Shown: piece by piece, positions 1-12,900 of the stretch
Numbering within the stretch: position 1 is the first letter of the stretch
How the letters are laid out: each line of letters starts with the position of its first letter
Origin: Andrena cerasifolii
Taxonomy: Eukaryota > Arthropoda > Insecta > Hymenoptera > Andrenidae
Assembly: GCF_050908995.1 (NCBI RefSeq)
Contig: NC_135128.1
Location: 11,561,114-11,625,113 of the forward strand
DNA length: 64,000 nucleotides
Direction: 5' to 3'
Position numbers and translations under genes: made by a program
Notes under the pieces: generated by a model
The model's input: the letters and a program-made list of their open reading frames with translations, nothing else
Told to the model about the DNA's origin: nothing
Databases searched by the model: none

Positions 1-1762
1 TAATAGGAAGCTATGCGTTCATCGATAGATACCTAACCCGACCGGCTTGGTCGATTGGCCGACAATTTGAATTCCTAAACGCAACCATCGCTTGGAAAGA
101 CGTTCAGGTTTGCAGTGGTTTCCTCCCACCGCGTCCCATCATTCTAGCGTCCACGTACCTATCTTTGGTATATGAAAGAAATACAAGCGGTTGCAAGTTG
201 AATCTTCCTTTCATTTATCATTCTGCACAGCTAGCAGGATAGAGTTGGAGAGATATCGACGCGTCGCGTCGTCGAGCAATGGAGCGCCGATGGTAGCCGA
301 GGCGAGCCAGCGGAGAGGGCAAAGGGATTCGACGCGACTTTTGCCTCTGGGCAAACCGCGTTCGTTGCTAGCTGGTCGTTGCTCGTTCCCCGTTGCCCGT
401 TGCTCGTTGCTCGCGCGGTTGGTTATGGTGATGCGGATTATTCACTAATATGATTTACGACGTATTACCCCGACGTGCTAGCGCGCGCGACTCACAATGC
501 GCACATAATGTGAGGCATAATTTATTAATTTTACTAATGGCTCCTGCCCATTATTATTGATTTCGGGCCGCGCCTCGTTCGGACGGGCGCTGATTTATCC
601 CGGTCGTTATCGGCCCCGTGTTAAATCGTCCGCGAACCGGGAGCCGCGAGAATACAATTCGACGATACGTGTACTTTTCCTTTTCCATTGCGTGTTGTTG
701 GCCCGCTGTCATTATCGACGCGCACGAGTATCGACAAAACGAGCTGGTTATCCTTCTGTTCGTCCGTAGTCTCGCCACTCATTCAGAAGCTGTTAAGTCG
801 TGTCACGGGGCATCTTTCTCTCGCACCCGCTGCGCCGCGTCGCGCCACCATCCCCACCTCCACCCACCGCACTTTCCACCTCCTCAGAAGGTTCTCCCCC
901 GATCTGTAGGTACCTCTTTTTCCCTTGCCTTCTGTCGCCTTTACTAGCGGATAAGGGTTAACGAGAGATTGGACGGGAGGAAGGACGAGGAGAACATCGC
1001 GTGGAGTGCATCGATAACGATCTAGACGCCACGTTGCTCGAATGGCCGCGCCGACACGATATTAAAACATTAAAGTTATATATGACCGCACAAGAACGAG
1101 AGGCCACGGTTGACGCGATCCTCTGGCCGCGCAATTTCGTCCCCTCCTTCTGCTGCCCTATTCACTAGACTCAAACGCAATCCCTCGTTTCGTTATTACA
1201 TGGCAGTCCCTTGTGAGAGAACACTAGCTTTCACGCATCATACATTGGTCGGTCGTTTTGTCGCGGACGTAGGGGCTCTTGTAAAGTAGTACGGCGGGAT
1301 TCAAAAAGGGTCAATAGTTTTCGCTGGTTAACAGCTACAAGTTACTGACTGCTGCCATAGAGATGTGTAACTACTGCCATCCGGGCGGATGGTCAACTTG
1401 GCCGAAGAGAAACAAAGCGAGCAGGTTAAAAAATAATTCTGCTCTCAGAGCGGAGAAGATGGACTCAATATCCGTGGCCCCTCTATCCTCCTTTGCTGTC
1501 TATTCCGTTCCACCGTATGTCCGACGCCAATCTTCCCTTTCGGAAATGTTATTGGCTGCTACTCGCATCCCTTGTCGCCGTCGCCATCGCCGACACCGTC
1601 CTCGTCCTCGGTCCCCTCTTCTATCCCCTTCCCACCGCAATAACATTTTTATTAAACGATAGACGTGCACCAACGAACACGAAGGAATAGTTAGTTGGCC
1701 GATCGCTTCCAAGTGGGCAAGATTTTTCAAAGTACGACCGCATCGAATTCACCCCCCAGGAC
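1..1762. other. unique GC-rich sequence, no gene recognised
   Basis: This stretch is moderately GC-rich with short runs of AT. The open frames in it are all under 110 codons, overlap on both strands and show no recognisable domain. I see no tRNA, no known small RNA and no repeat array. It ends at a TTAA site where the first foldback element begins. Confidence 0.6.
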
Positions 1763-1766
1763 TTAA

Positions 1767-2171
1767 GGGGTTATACCTAGTCAGGCGGCTGAAAAGAGGT
1801 GAATATTTGTGAATTTTTTTTTGTAGAAGCGGAAGCGTATATTTTTACGAAACTTTTTGCGCTTAAAAGAGCAACATTTAAAGAACATTTGGTAATTTTT
1901 TCGTGGAAAAATATTTACGTTTATAATATAGTAACAACCGACATCCAAGAACCATTTTTAAAAATTTGGTTTTGCGGCGAGCATTGCCATTCGGAACCAG
2001 ATTATCTAAAATCAAAAAACAAAAAAGATTTCGTTAGTATATTAATGTATCCTCAGATTGACGGAGAGAATTATCCGAAATATTAATTTAAAACAAAATG
2101 GCGGATATTTAAAATTGAAATCCTGATTTTTTCGTACAAAAATCACGTGAAAAAATCAGGATTTCAATTTC
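1767..2171 (+). mobile_element. TTAA-flanked foldback MITE, one arm only (copy 1)
   Basis: The sequence starts directly after TTAA (1763-1766) with GGGGTTATACCTAGTCAGG. The same terminal sequence occurs in inverted orientation at both ends of the second copy at 58917-59491. The arm of about 385 bp is AT-rich and matches the long arm of that copy with roughly 7% substitution over the stretch I compared. It ends in a hairpin centre (about 2114-2168) in which a sequence around AAATCCTGATTTTTTC is followed by its reverse complement. The second arm is missing; a GAAGCC array begins immediately after the hairpin. TTAA targets are typical of the piggyBac superfamily, so a piggyBac-type origin is likely but unproven. 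A 95-codon open frame in the arm (1799-2086) shows no sign of selection. Confidence 0.8.
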
Positions 2172-2775
2172 AAGCCGAAGCCGAAGCCGAAGCCGAAGCC
2201 GAAGCCGAAGCCGAAGCCGAAGCCGAAGCCGAAGCCGAAGCCGAAGCCGAAGCCGAAGCCGAAGCCGAAGCCGAAGCCGAAGCCGAAGCCGAAGCCGAAG
2301 CCGAAGCCGAAGCCGAAGCCGAAGCCGAAGCCGAAGCCGAAGCCGAAGCCGAAGCCGAAGCCGAAGCCGAAGCCGAAGCCGAAGCCGAAGCCGAAGCCGA
2401 AGCCGAAGCCGAAGCCGAAGCCGAAGCCGAAGCCGAAGCCGAAGCCGAAGCCGAAGCCGAAGCCGAAGCCGAAGCCGAAGCCGAAGCCGAAGCCGAAGCC
2501 GAAGCCGAAGCCGAAGCCGAAGCCGAAGCCGAAGCCGAAGCCGAAGCCGAAGCCGAAGCCGAAGCCGAAGCCGAAGCCGAAGCCGAAGCCGAAGCCGAAG
2601 CCGAAGCCGAAGCCGAAGCCGAAGCCGAAGCCGAAGCCGAAGCCGAAGCCGAAGCCGAAGCCGAAGCCGAAGCCGAAGCCGAAGCCGAAGCCGAAGCCGA
2701 AGCCGAAGCCGAAGCCGAAGCCGAAGCCGAAGCCGAAGCCGAAGCCGAAGCCGAAGCCGAAGCCGAAGCCGAAGC
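2172..2775. repeat. perfect (GAAGCC)n hexanucleotide array, about 100 units
   Basis: About 604 bp of an uninterrupted 6-bp repeat. Successive 60-base stretches are identical. None of the six reading frames of this unit contains a stop (Glu-Ala, Lys-Pro, Ser-Arg on one strand; Gly-Phe, Ala-Ser, Leu-Arg on the other), so long open frames on both strands here (2147-2854 plus, 2109-2849 minus) are by-products. The array degrades to GAAGCAAAAGCAAAAG at its right edge and abuts the hairpin centre of the foldback element at its left edge. Confidence 0.97.
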
Positions 2776-3346
2776 AAAAGCAAAAGTCGATGGAGAAGCA
2801 GAAGGAGAAGCGTGGCCGCTACAGGCGCCGTGGCGCAGCGGTGCGCCACGATAAGGGTACTGTCACCCTCGACTTGGCCGGTACAGAGAAGGGTGTGCTC
2901 TCACAGAGAGATTACACGAACCTCTCGAGTGCTGCGTTCCAGCTACGTTAACCGCAAACCGGACGGCCATTATTAGCAGGTACCCTGTGCGCGGAGCTAC
3001 ATTAAGCCATCCGTCGTTAAATAATTAGAATGCAGCACGACTACTGCCAACCATCGTCTTCTAAACGCGCTACCTTTCTCTTCCCCCTTCGATCTGTGCG
3101 CAACAGACTCTACTTATGTAGGTATGAATCATAGAGCACTCTCTGCTCGTCATAACGGAAGAGGAAGAAAAGTACTAAAAAAATTCCAAGTCCATTCCAC
3201 CAATCTCTGTTCCAATAGATAAGGGGAATCGATGCGGACGTACGGAATTTGAAGATTAATTATCGTAAAGCGACGCGTGTTTGATGTTGAAGCGAACATT
3301 GGTGCGGCAGGATTGATCGGTTAATTTAAAGGGACGGTAAGACGGT

Positions 3347-3360
3347 GCGGCGCGGCGCGG
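3347..3360. repeat. dispersed GGCGCGGCGCGG motif (copy)
   Basis: A short GC-only block of GGCGC-type pentamers. The 12-mer GGCGCGGCGCGG also occurs near 7929, 9964 (extended by one unit), 21400 and 50068, each time with unrelated flanks. Single-mismatch relatives lie near 30067 and, on the other strand, 40304. Function unknown. Confidence 0.7.
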
Positions 3361-4306
3361 CTTGGGGGGAAGAGGTACGTATGAACTGGGAACGAGGGGA
3401 AACGACAGCCCGCGGGGCCCAACGTTCGAGGGTAAAGCAAGAGTGGATGCGAGCTGAACGAGGTAGCTGACGAGGAAGAGCACGAGCCAAAGCAGAGAGT
3501 GGCTCTGTTTCGTGCCGTTCTCTTCTGCTCCCTTTCGTTCGCCTCGACCGACTCCGACAGCTCTTTCATCCGCGGATGATTACCTGCTATACTCTTCAGT
3601 GGTCTAAACAGGCTCATCCTCCCTTTGCAATTTCGATTCCGCTTTGAAATTACTTACTCGAATGGAAAACAATTCATGCCGTACTTACAATACCGAATCC
3701 AACGAGCCAATTTTTAAGTGTCCCCGGATCTCTACTCGTCACTCTTCGCTTGCTTAGTGCTCCCGGTTCCATCACTTTACCCACAGCGAACAACTGAAAA
3801 GACCGTGCTACGTTAGCTTCTGCTTGTTCTTAACGTTTACTGTGTCACGACGTTTCACTGCCTAGTCACAATTATGCACGGGCGGAAGTAACATTTACTT
3901 GGCAGCGTCGCGCCCGAGTATCGTGGACCTGACACATATCACTTGGTTGCGTGACTTCCCTCGTTCTTGGTTGCGACGCTAACTTAAACTTGTCTGGAAG
4001 TTGCCGTGGTGTTACAGAAAGGTACAACGTGTTGCGCGATGCATCGAACCTCTCGGCAGCAGCGGTCAGGGATATGATCCCACTGTCAAATAAAAACTGT
4101 CACCACTCACGCATTTCTAATCGTAACACGCGATCCACCCAAGTTGCGCCGATTTTCCCGACCAGAACGGTGCGACTTTTCCACTCGGATCTTGAACAAA
4201 ACATTCGAAACGGTATATCGCGACCGATGCACTGATTGCAATTCCTCATTTGAGATTCCAAAACTTTGCTGCTAACGTCTCGTCCAGGCAGCTGAGCAGA
4301 GGCGCC

Positions 4307-4341
4307 AAACAAACAAACGAACGAACGAACGAACGAACGAA
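4307..4341. repeat. (AAAC)/(AACG) tetranucleotide microsatellite
   Basis: Two AAAC units grade into about seven AACG units; a perfect short tandem repeat. Confidence 0.9.
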
Positions 4342-5080
4342 ATAACGGAGCGCGCTGTGTCGCGCGCCGCGACGATCGCAGAATCGCAGGGAATCAAACG
4401 AAATCACCCTTACTCATCGACCGATCGACTCTACGGAACTACGCGCCTGAAATATTCATTGAGCTCTCGCGAACTTTTTCCAACTTTGTCGATTTCTCCT
4501 TTCTTCGTGACAAACTTTTGTCGATTGGCGTCACAACTGATAGCATTCCGCCAAGTCACGTAGAACGGGTATCGAGCTTATCGGTCGCCTTTCAAGTGTT
4601 TTGTGATACAACCTGCTGGTCCCTCGTTCGATCGTTATTCAAAAGCCGAGCATATATGTTTACGAAAGGTCCATTCGACCCGATCCGACCTCCTCGTTCG
4701 CTTCAACAGCCTGTAGTGGTCTAGTCCTTGCATTTGGTGGATCGAGTCGAAACGTTAGCTATCGAATAGCGCGTGAGGAGGGGTAGGTACAAGGGAGCAA
4801 GGGGGAGAGTCGGAAAGACAGTAGGGTGTAATCGCGAAGGAACGCGAGACGTGAGATTCGGGAATCCCACAGACGGCACAAGTTTCCTTCTCAACTTAAC
4901 TGGCTCAGGAGACGTTACGTAAACCGAGATTATTATAATCTCTCCGAGGCTCGACTGCGGCAACATTAAACGAAGGGACGTGCCCTTTGCTTCGTACTCT
5001 ATAGTCTAGAGGTTGCTACGTTGTACGTGGGCCTGAAAGAGTGCAAGAAAGGAGCGAGGGTAATCGGTAGAGGATCGGAT

Positions 5081-5115
<35 letters not shown>
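5081..5115. repeat. (GA)n dinucleotide microsatellite
   Basis: About 17 GA units with one AA interruption. Confidence 0.95.
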
Positions 5116-6795
5116 CGTCGAGGGTGAGACGGAAAGAAAGTTTGCTGGCGACTTTCCGATACGTTTCCTCGTAACGGAACCTGGATACGGATTAACTTCA
5201 AGGTTTGCTGTAATAGCGCAAAGAAGTGAGAGAATAGCTGCTGCCAAGATTTTGCATGAATTCGGTCACACACTGGAACGAACGATTTTGCGTCTATATC
5301 CAAACGCAGATTGGCGCTGAAGCTATTTCTGGTATAGTTGTTGGAAGGAAACCAGGAAAAAAGGATAAACAGAAGGGAATGAAAAATCGCGAGAATGGAT
5401 GGAAACGTGAGAATCAGAGAAGAAGAAACTCCGTATCGTTTCGTTGATGAATCGGATGATATCGGAACGGAACTACTTTGTAGATAATGCAGGTACTATT
5501 GGGTGACAAGATAAGAAACCACTGACCGCGCTGAGTCAAAGATCAAGCAAGTCAGAAAATTTACAGGAACGGATTAGTCGTTACGTTCTGAAAAGTATCG
5601 TTCCATGGCTAGTCTTGGCACTGTTCTCGTTTTCCTCATTTTTTCACATTCCTCCTGGTAAAAGTGCTGGAGAAGCTCGGAGACATCAAAACTCATTCAA
5701 CCCCGAAACGGAAAATTATAAATCGTCGACAACTACTCTGCGTTTGTTTCCGTAAAATGCACCTCTACGCCCTTCCCCGTCTTCTGTAATCCCAGGGTAT
5801 TTATTCGCATAATAATAATAGTAACGCCGTTGGAACGTTTTCAAGAATTATTGCTGTCCTTGCCAGCCACGATAAATGAGTCCGGAGGATTAGCTAAACA
5901 GTGGCTCAAAAATGTTATTATATAGGGGCATGAATATTCATCAGCGGCCGAGCACGCCGAGTTGCTTTTAAAACGTTTCACCTCCGGCTCTCTAATTCCG
6001 CGCCACCAAAATCCGTTCGACGCCAACGACGGACGGTCTCGAAGATTTTGCGTGTTTCTCGTGATTTCGTGATTTCTTGATTTCCGAAAAGGTTTGCAAC
6101 CCTTCTCGAGGCAAGACGTCCGAAAAACCCGACGGAGAGGGCCGAAAGGGTCGCTGGAATTCATGGCCAGGCGAATATTACGAAGAGTTTCTCCTCGTGT
6201 AAAACAGCGTCGAGATAATTGGTAAAGTGAATTCGTAGGGATAGAGAAAGATGGCCAATAAGGAAGAGCACGTAGGAGGCGGGTCCAACGTTCTCAGATC
6301 CGTTGCCGTCGATTCATGTCTTTCTACCATCGAGCACCGAGACGGATAATCGAGCATCGAGACCCTTTTGCACACTTGAACCTGCAGATGAAAGAGACAG
6401 AAATTTTATGGTTAACAAATGCTTACTATAAGAATATGGGTTCATAAGACTCCCGCTTCACTTTCGAGAGGCACTCAATGGTATCATTTACAGTGAATTA
6501 AGGAGAACCGCGAAAGATGCGAAGTTGCACGTCGAGAGGGATGGATGTCGTAGAAATCGTAAAGGACAGAAGAGGTGAAAGCAGCGAAGGCGGTCCGAGC
6601 AGTTCGATAACGCGATAAGGCGAGGTTAAACCCATGTTTGGCGGGCAGGTTATAGGTTAAACGGTGAGCTAGGGGTGCAACAGGTCGCGTGAACTTGGGT
6701 GAATTTTCTGTTCCAGAGCGCGCAGTCTGGCCCTCCTGCATTCCCCTTCCTCCCTTCTTCCCTCTGACCCGTTTGCACCCCGGCATGCTATCATA

Positions 6796-6860
6796 GCCAC
6801 TGCCACTGCCGCTGCCACTGCCACTGCTGCCGCCACTGCCACTGCCAACGCCAACGCCAC
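6796..6860. repeat. imperfect (GCCACT)n hexanucleotide repeat
   Basis: About eleven degenerate units of GCCACT, GCCGCT and GCCAAC. On the minus strand this gives a spurious Gly-Ser rich frame. Confidence 0.8.
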
Positions 6861-7928
6861 CGGCCAGGCCGCACCACCGTTCTCCCGCTTCCACCTAGTC
6901 GCTCTGTATTCTGTTCCCTCCCTCTCTCTCTCTATCTTCCTACCCCCTACACCCCTACACTTGTCCCCTGTTCCGTCCGCCTCTTTCACTCTCACTCGCG
7001 CTGGTACGCCGTCATTAGTCAATGTCGACGCTTGTAGCACGTAGAGTCCCGCAGAATGCACCATCTGCTTAATATCCTCCTGTATCTCGGCTACAAATCC
7101 GAGCTGCGGATTTCCTGTCGCAAAGCCGCGACTGTCCTTCGCCTTCTCCTTGATACGCCGGTGTGTTCCCTACATCGTTTTTACGTAATTCCCATTGGAC
7201 ACCTATCGGTTCGAGGATCGTTGGTCATATTGTCACGCCTCTGACACTTGTATGCAAGTGCATTACCATGGGCCAGTGGAAGCGAGTGATCGGAAACGTA
7301 CCTACTCAGTCGTCGCGATTGCACGTAAGGAAGCAAGTTTGTAAACCGCGTGAAATTGGCGCAAGTGCTGCCGAACGGGAAAAATGGAAAGGGCTGAAGG
7401 GGTTAACGGGCAGTTGTGGAATTTAACAAGCCCCTGCTCGTTGGCTGGGTGGCTGGTTCGTTCACTCGCTCGAAGAACAAAGCTTGATTTATTGTAATGA
7501 GTTTGCAGGAGTTAAGAGTCCTGTATCCCCTCTCTGTTCGCCGTGCCACGCCGCGGCCGTTCCCTGGCCGTTTAGCTCGATATTCAGACTGGCGCGATTT
7601 GATGGGGATCCTCGGATCAACCCCTGTCATAAACCCTTCTTAGCACCGACCACCCTCGCAGCCCCCTCTGAAATATGCATGAACCTTGTGCATACTGATT
7701 GCGTTATTTGTATCACCTTGGAGAAGACAGCGCGCTCGTTTAGTACATATCGTATGTATTTGTGAGAAAGCTCTTACACTTGAACCTTACAACTCTATGG
7801 TCCTTCTCGCAAGTTGCATAGGTACATAAACATACTATATGTAACGATATATCCACGATGCAGGAGAAAGTGAATAGTTTTGAGCGAAAGGGAATTGCTC
7901 GAGAGCGAAGGGTTACACCGAGGGTCCC

Positions 7929-7940
7929 GGCGCGGCGCGG
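7929..7940. repeat. dispersed GGCGCGGCGCGG motif (copy)
   Basis: Exact 12-mer match to the dispersed GC motif also seen near 3349, 9964, 21400 and 50068. Confidence 0.7.
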
Positions 7941-8960
7941 CCGGGCCCGTTTCACTGGATCCTATCGATGGAATTCGTTTTCGGGCTGGATTTTCTACCG
8001 AAAACGTTCGATTCATTGAGAACTGACGGGGGAACCATAACTCCCGTCTCGGTTTGACATTAATGCCTCCCCTACTTCGTGCTCGGCAGATAGGCGAGGG
8101 GGTTAAGCTCGCTGCGACATATTTATGGAGCGGACGAGATGTTATCGGGCACGAGGACCCTGGGTTTGTCCGATCGCGCTGCGAAATCCGCCCTCCCTAC
8201 AATCTACTTCGCAATTATCGGGCACGACGTTAATATTTGACCCACGGCCATCGTCTCCGCTCTACTCTCAGTTTACGAAGAAATCGCTCGAATTCCATTT
8301 CTCCTCCAAATACACTGCACACCAAAGCACTTTGCTACCCTTGCTTGCACTTTGCAAGGCAGGTATAACGATTTTCCACCGTCCAGATCGCAGCTTATCG
8401 CGACATTAAAAATTCGCAAGATGCGCAAAATACAGTTGGGGCTGACGAAAATGAAACGAACATGATGGAGGAGAATGGAGGAAAAGAAAAGATAGATAAA
8501 GAGACGAGGCAGAAGTGAGCCGGAGGAGAGGAGAGGATATCGGCAGCTGAGATGTATACGGGGATGTTAGGCGAAGACGAAGACGGTGATGGTAGCATCA
8601 GTGACAACGAGTGGTGGGGCCATAGCGGGTCGAGGTGCGTGTAAATTAAAGGCGTCATAGATTTTCGCGGTAGCCCGCAGGATCAGGGCCTTAGATTTGC
8701 GTCCGGCAGATTACCCCGGGGGTGAAATGGGACAATGGGCGTTAGTCTGGGCCGACGGCGTATAAATAAGGATCCCCAGGAAGCTTGTGGGGGTAAGGGG
8801 ACAGCAGGCAGAGGAGATCCTCGCTTGGTAGCGACGTGGTAGCCGAGTAGAAAGCCCGGCTAGTGCTGAGACCGGTCGGCCGTCCATCTTGGCCGTCGCC
8901 GTGGCGGTCCTTATCTGCACTCACAGCTCCGCTGCTAGACGTCCGGTGATCTAGGGCACT

Positions 8961-8990
8961 TCTCTCTCTCTCTCCCTCTCTCTCTCTCTC
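8961..8990. repeat. (CT)n dinucleotide microsatellite
   Basis: About 15 CT units with one CC interruption. Confidence 0.9.
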
Positions 8991-9963
8991 ACTCCTCGCC
9001 TCTCTAGCTCTCCTCACACTTTAGAAGAGAGCAACTACCCTCTGCATTCGAGTTCGATTTCGCATTCGCATTCAAGTGCTCACCTCTCCTTTTCCTTAGT
9101 TACACTGCAAGTTATTAGCGCGGCATTGCGTTTGTCCTTACATACGTCTGGTTACGCGAAAGAGTGGAATGAGGAGGATCGGTGGACATCGGGAAGACTT
9201 TTGGAAGAGAGCGAGGCGACAAAGTTGCTTTGGAGCGAGGCCGTAACCAAGTCCCGTCACACAGTTGTCTGTGCATATCGAATGAACGACACCCTCCCTT
9301 GGATCTCGGTTGGTCCTCGTGAAATCTTAATCGCGGTAGCACGTACTTATCGCGCGTCACCTACACGTACACACTTGCTCTATACTCTTTGCCGCGGAAG
9401 GCTGCTCCGTAGTTTGCCGTTCGTAGAGGAGAGGCGCATTAAATATTGGAAGAACCCAACCCCCCTCGGAATTATAGAAGAGAAGGCTCGCGCGTGGACG
9501 TTGTACGGTCGGGACGCGAGTACACAGAATAAAGCTAAAGAGATAGGAACCGAGGGCGGAACTGAAGCTGCCGGTTGGTTTAGAACGGGGGAAAAGGACA
9601 GGGAGAGTCTTAGGGAAAGCGGCGCGAGGTATCTCGAAGGTTACGAGTTGGATGGCGAAGAAGGTTGCAGGAGAGGCTGCCGTAGCGTTCGGTGGATGGG
9701 TGAAACGGTTTGGGGTACCTTACCGTACGAATGCACCAGACGATTCAACTCCTCCCGTTTATTGCTCCTAATTAAACGACCGAGATATTTCTGCTACGTT
9801 TCATTAGCGTACAGCCGAACTCGAGGCAGAATAGTTCGGGTAATGCATTGCCACGTTTCTGCTTCTTCGAAGGGTAAGAGGAATTTGATGCCTCGTCTCG
9901 CATCTTTACTTTGCGAATTCATTCGGCCAATAGTTGTCTTTTAAATGTCTCGGTACCGTTGAT

Positions 9964-9981
9964 CGGCGCGGCGCGGCGCGG
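9964..9981. repeat. dispersed GGCGCGGCGCGG motif (extended copy)
   Basis: The motif is extended here by a further GCGCG step, so the 12-mer matches in two overlapping registers. Confidence 0.7.
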
Positions 9982-12900
9982 TACGTTCATTGGCGGAACC
10001 TCCGCCGGGAGGGGTTGATCGCAGGGCGGTTGGAAAGTTTGGAAAAATCAATCCCACCGTGGGTTCACCTAACGCCGGTGTCAGTGCAATTCATTTGCAT
10101 GGGAATTGCACTCGGCGGAGACGGCTGCAGCCCGGTATCGATTTTAAGTGGACTCGCTGTCCCGTCAGCTCGCTGTCTCGTCTTCCCTTGGACAGAAGCT
10201 ACTCCAAGTCGCGCAAGCGCTGCTGCGAAAACTTGTCTCGCAGAATTCACCAAAGCTCTAAACGCCGAAGAAGACGCAATCGGCAATCGACGTGGCGAGA
10301 TTTCACATCGATCAGAACGTTGTCGTTTGTCACCAGTCGAGAACGGAGAGGTAGATTGCGATTCGAAAATCCGATTAAGGCGTTGAAAATATCCCCTTCC
10401 GTTGTTCATCCTTTGTCCGCTGTGGAAGTTCAGTGTATCTCTTGTTTCGCGGCCGGCGAATATTATTAAAGGAGAATACGCGTTTCGCGAGTTTGGAATT
10501 GTACGCGAGTTTGAAAGTAGCTGCGGAGTAAAAGTCGCTGGCGGTAGAGGATCGACGGGAGTGGGCAGGGGTTGGTAGGTGGGTGAGATAGGTTAGCCGT
10601 GGGTCGGATATCCCCCGTGGCCAGTACGTAAGGACAATAAGCCAAAAAGTTGGTAAGGCAAGCATAGCGGGAGCCGTTAGCCGTTATGAAGCTCAAGGGT
10701 GAAGTCAAGATTGTAATTAGCTGGCGCTAAGTTTCGAGGTTTCGCTTGTATTTGCATGTGATCCCAGCTAGACGGGAGCCGGGCTACCCCAGCCAGCTGG
10801 CTAGCCGGCTGCCCGGCTGTATCCGCGTTACCTACATACGTATACGCGGTACCTATAGAATCTATACACGAGTGTATCTGTACCTACACCAGCCCTACGC
10901 GATTTCGTTTACTCGATATCGCTTACGCTCCCACCTTATCCCGCGAAGCAAAGCTATCAACGCGAGCCAGATAACGCGTCTCACCTCCAATGCTAGGCAC
11001 GCCTCGGAATTTCGCATCTGGCGATCCACTAATTCTTGAAAGCTGGCTTCTTCGTCTCGTAGGATGTGTCCGATGGCAACGACACATTCTACTCGACGGA
11101 CCTTGCGCAGATAGATACGATAGATAGGTCGCATCGCCTATGCAGCTGCCAATTAATCCCGGCCTGGATAAACTGAATCCTCAGCTGTATTTGTTGTTGT
11201 TAATGGAAAGGGAGATGTGCCACCAGGATGAAATGTGTAACGCGGTAGGATGTCGACGGTGTTTATTATTCGTGCATGTGCGAAACAAGGCGGGGCGAAA
11301 TAAGGAAGTAACGATCAAGGGCCAACGATTGGGCTCATAATTGTTTCGGTGCTGTGCCAACAATACCTAATAAAAATGTGCAGAGGCAAGTGCGCGGGAG
11401 GGTGGAGGCAGAAATGTATAGCTACGCGTTCACGCGACACGGTCTCGCGCAGAATAGAAGGCAGAAGCAAGTCGAGCCGAATCGCGCCGAGGCGAAGAGA
11501 GGAGAACCGTTCCGAAACACGTACGGCAATTACAACGACCATTCTGGAAAATAGAGGGTTTCTATCCCACGATTGTTATCTACACGTGTTGTTTATTGAT
11601 TGTTTCGTTGTCTGGAAGCAACTAGCAACCGACAACGTACGTCGTCGGGAGCGAGGGCACGGCTGCTGGTAATTGCTGCCAACGGAAAGAGACCCAACGC
11701 AAATAGCGATATCTTTCCTTCCCAACTGCGACAGAGCGCGTCTCGGAACATGTACACCTACATGTACGAAACAGTGACAAAAGCAACGCGTCCGATATTC
11801 GCGATTCTGAATTATTCGACGACGAAAAAACCTTACGATCCGGACGATGCTTTTAACGTTTCGACCAATTCCTGCGCGTACATGGGATCTTGTTGCTCGG
11901 TTAAAAAAGCCGTGGCAAGGGAGAAGAAGCTCCGACGGGTCCCGTTCAAAGTTGCGCATCCAATTTTCGTTGCATGATCTTGCGATGAATGGCAGGAATC
12001 GCGCGGCCCTCCGGGAGAAGAAGAATTCCAGCGATCCCGCCAATTCCTCGGAGAAATCTTGGAACCGTTGCATCATCGAATACGATTGCAACAAATTTGT
12101 TTCGCATCGCACGATACCGTGGCGAGCCTTATCGCACGTATCCAGCGCGTAAAAAATTTGTGAAATACATTGCCGGTGATACCGGACGAGTTAGAGAATA
12201 ACCGAAGACCGAGTGGAACAACGACAACGAAGACTAGGGGGAATCCGTTCAGAAACCCGTCGAAACGGAAGCGTGGACGGTCGCACGAAAGGGTTCGCGA
12301 TGGATAGGTCGAGTGTCGGGGAAAATTCGACAGGGCTGAGGACGAGATGTAGAGCAGGAAGAGCGAATGTTGTACGTAGGTATGCGGTTCGGTGAATACG
12401 CGATCGCGTATTGCTATCGGCGCGGCGCCGCGGCGCGCGGTACAGTACACTCCGTTAACGCGCTGCCATTTTCGATAAGAGACGTGGCAAGGAGGACGCT
12501 GATCGCGCGCGACGCATAGGCAAGCTGCTCGTAAAGTGTTTAGCCGAGGGGAAGCCAGGTGGAGAGGAGGACTCGCCGGAATGGGGTAGATGAGTTAAAC
12601 TACACGAGGTCTGACGGTAGTAATTGAGTGCCGCTCTGTCTAGTTAGCACCTCGCGCCACCGGCTGACTCCCGTGCCCGTCACTTTATCGACTAAACGAC
12701 AGCGATGCGTGACAAATCCATCTTGCCTTAACCGCGGCGACGTCTAGACGCGGCACGTCGATTATCGACATGCCTTCCGTTCCCTACGCTTCACATCCAC
12801 TAGGTACTCCGAGACCGTCACGGCCGGGCTAACTGGCTTCGCTCGCGACAACTGCATTCTTCGCTAATTACCGCCCTTACAAATAAGCCGGACACTTTGG

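Noticed and set aside
1799..2086. 95-codon frame shared with a 65-codon frame at 59173-59370
   Set aside because: The two lie in the arms of the foldback copies. Of about 13 substitutions between them most change the amino acid, so there is no sign of purifying selection.
2109..2854. Two long open frames (Glu-Ala repeat on plus, Leu-Arg repeat on minus)
   Set aside because: All six frames of GAAGCC are stop-free, so an array of 600 bp gives long frames on both strands regardless of coding.
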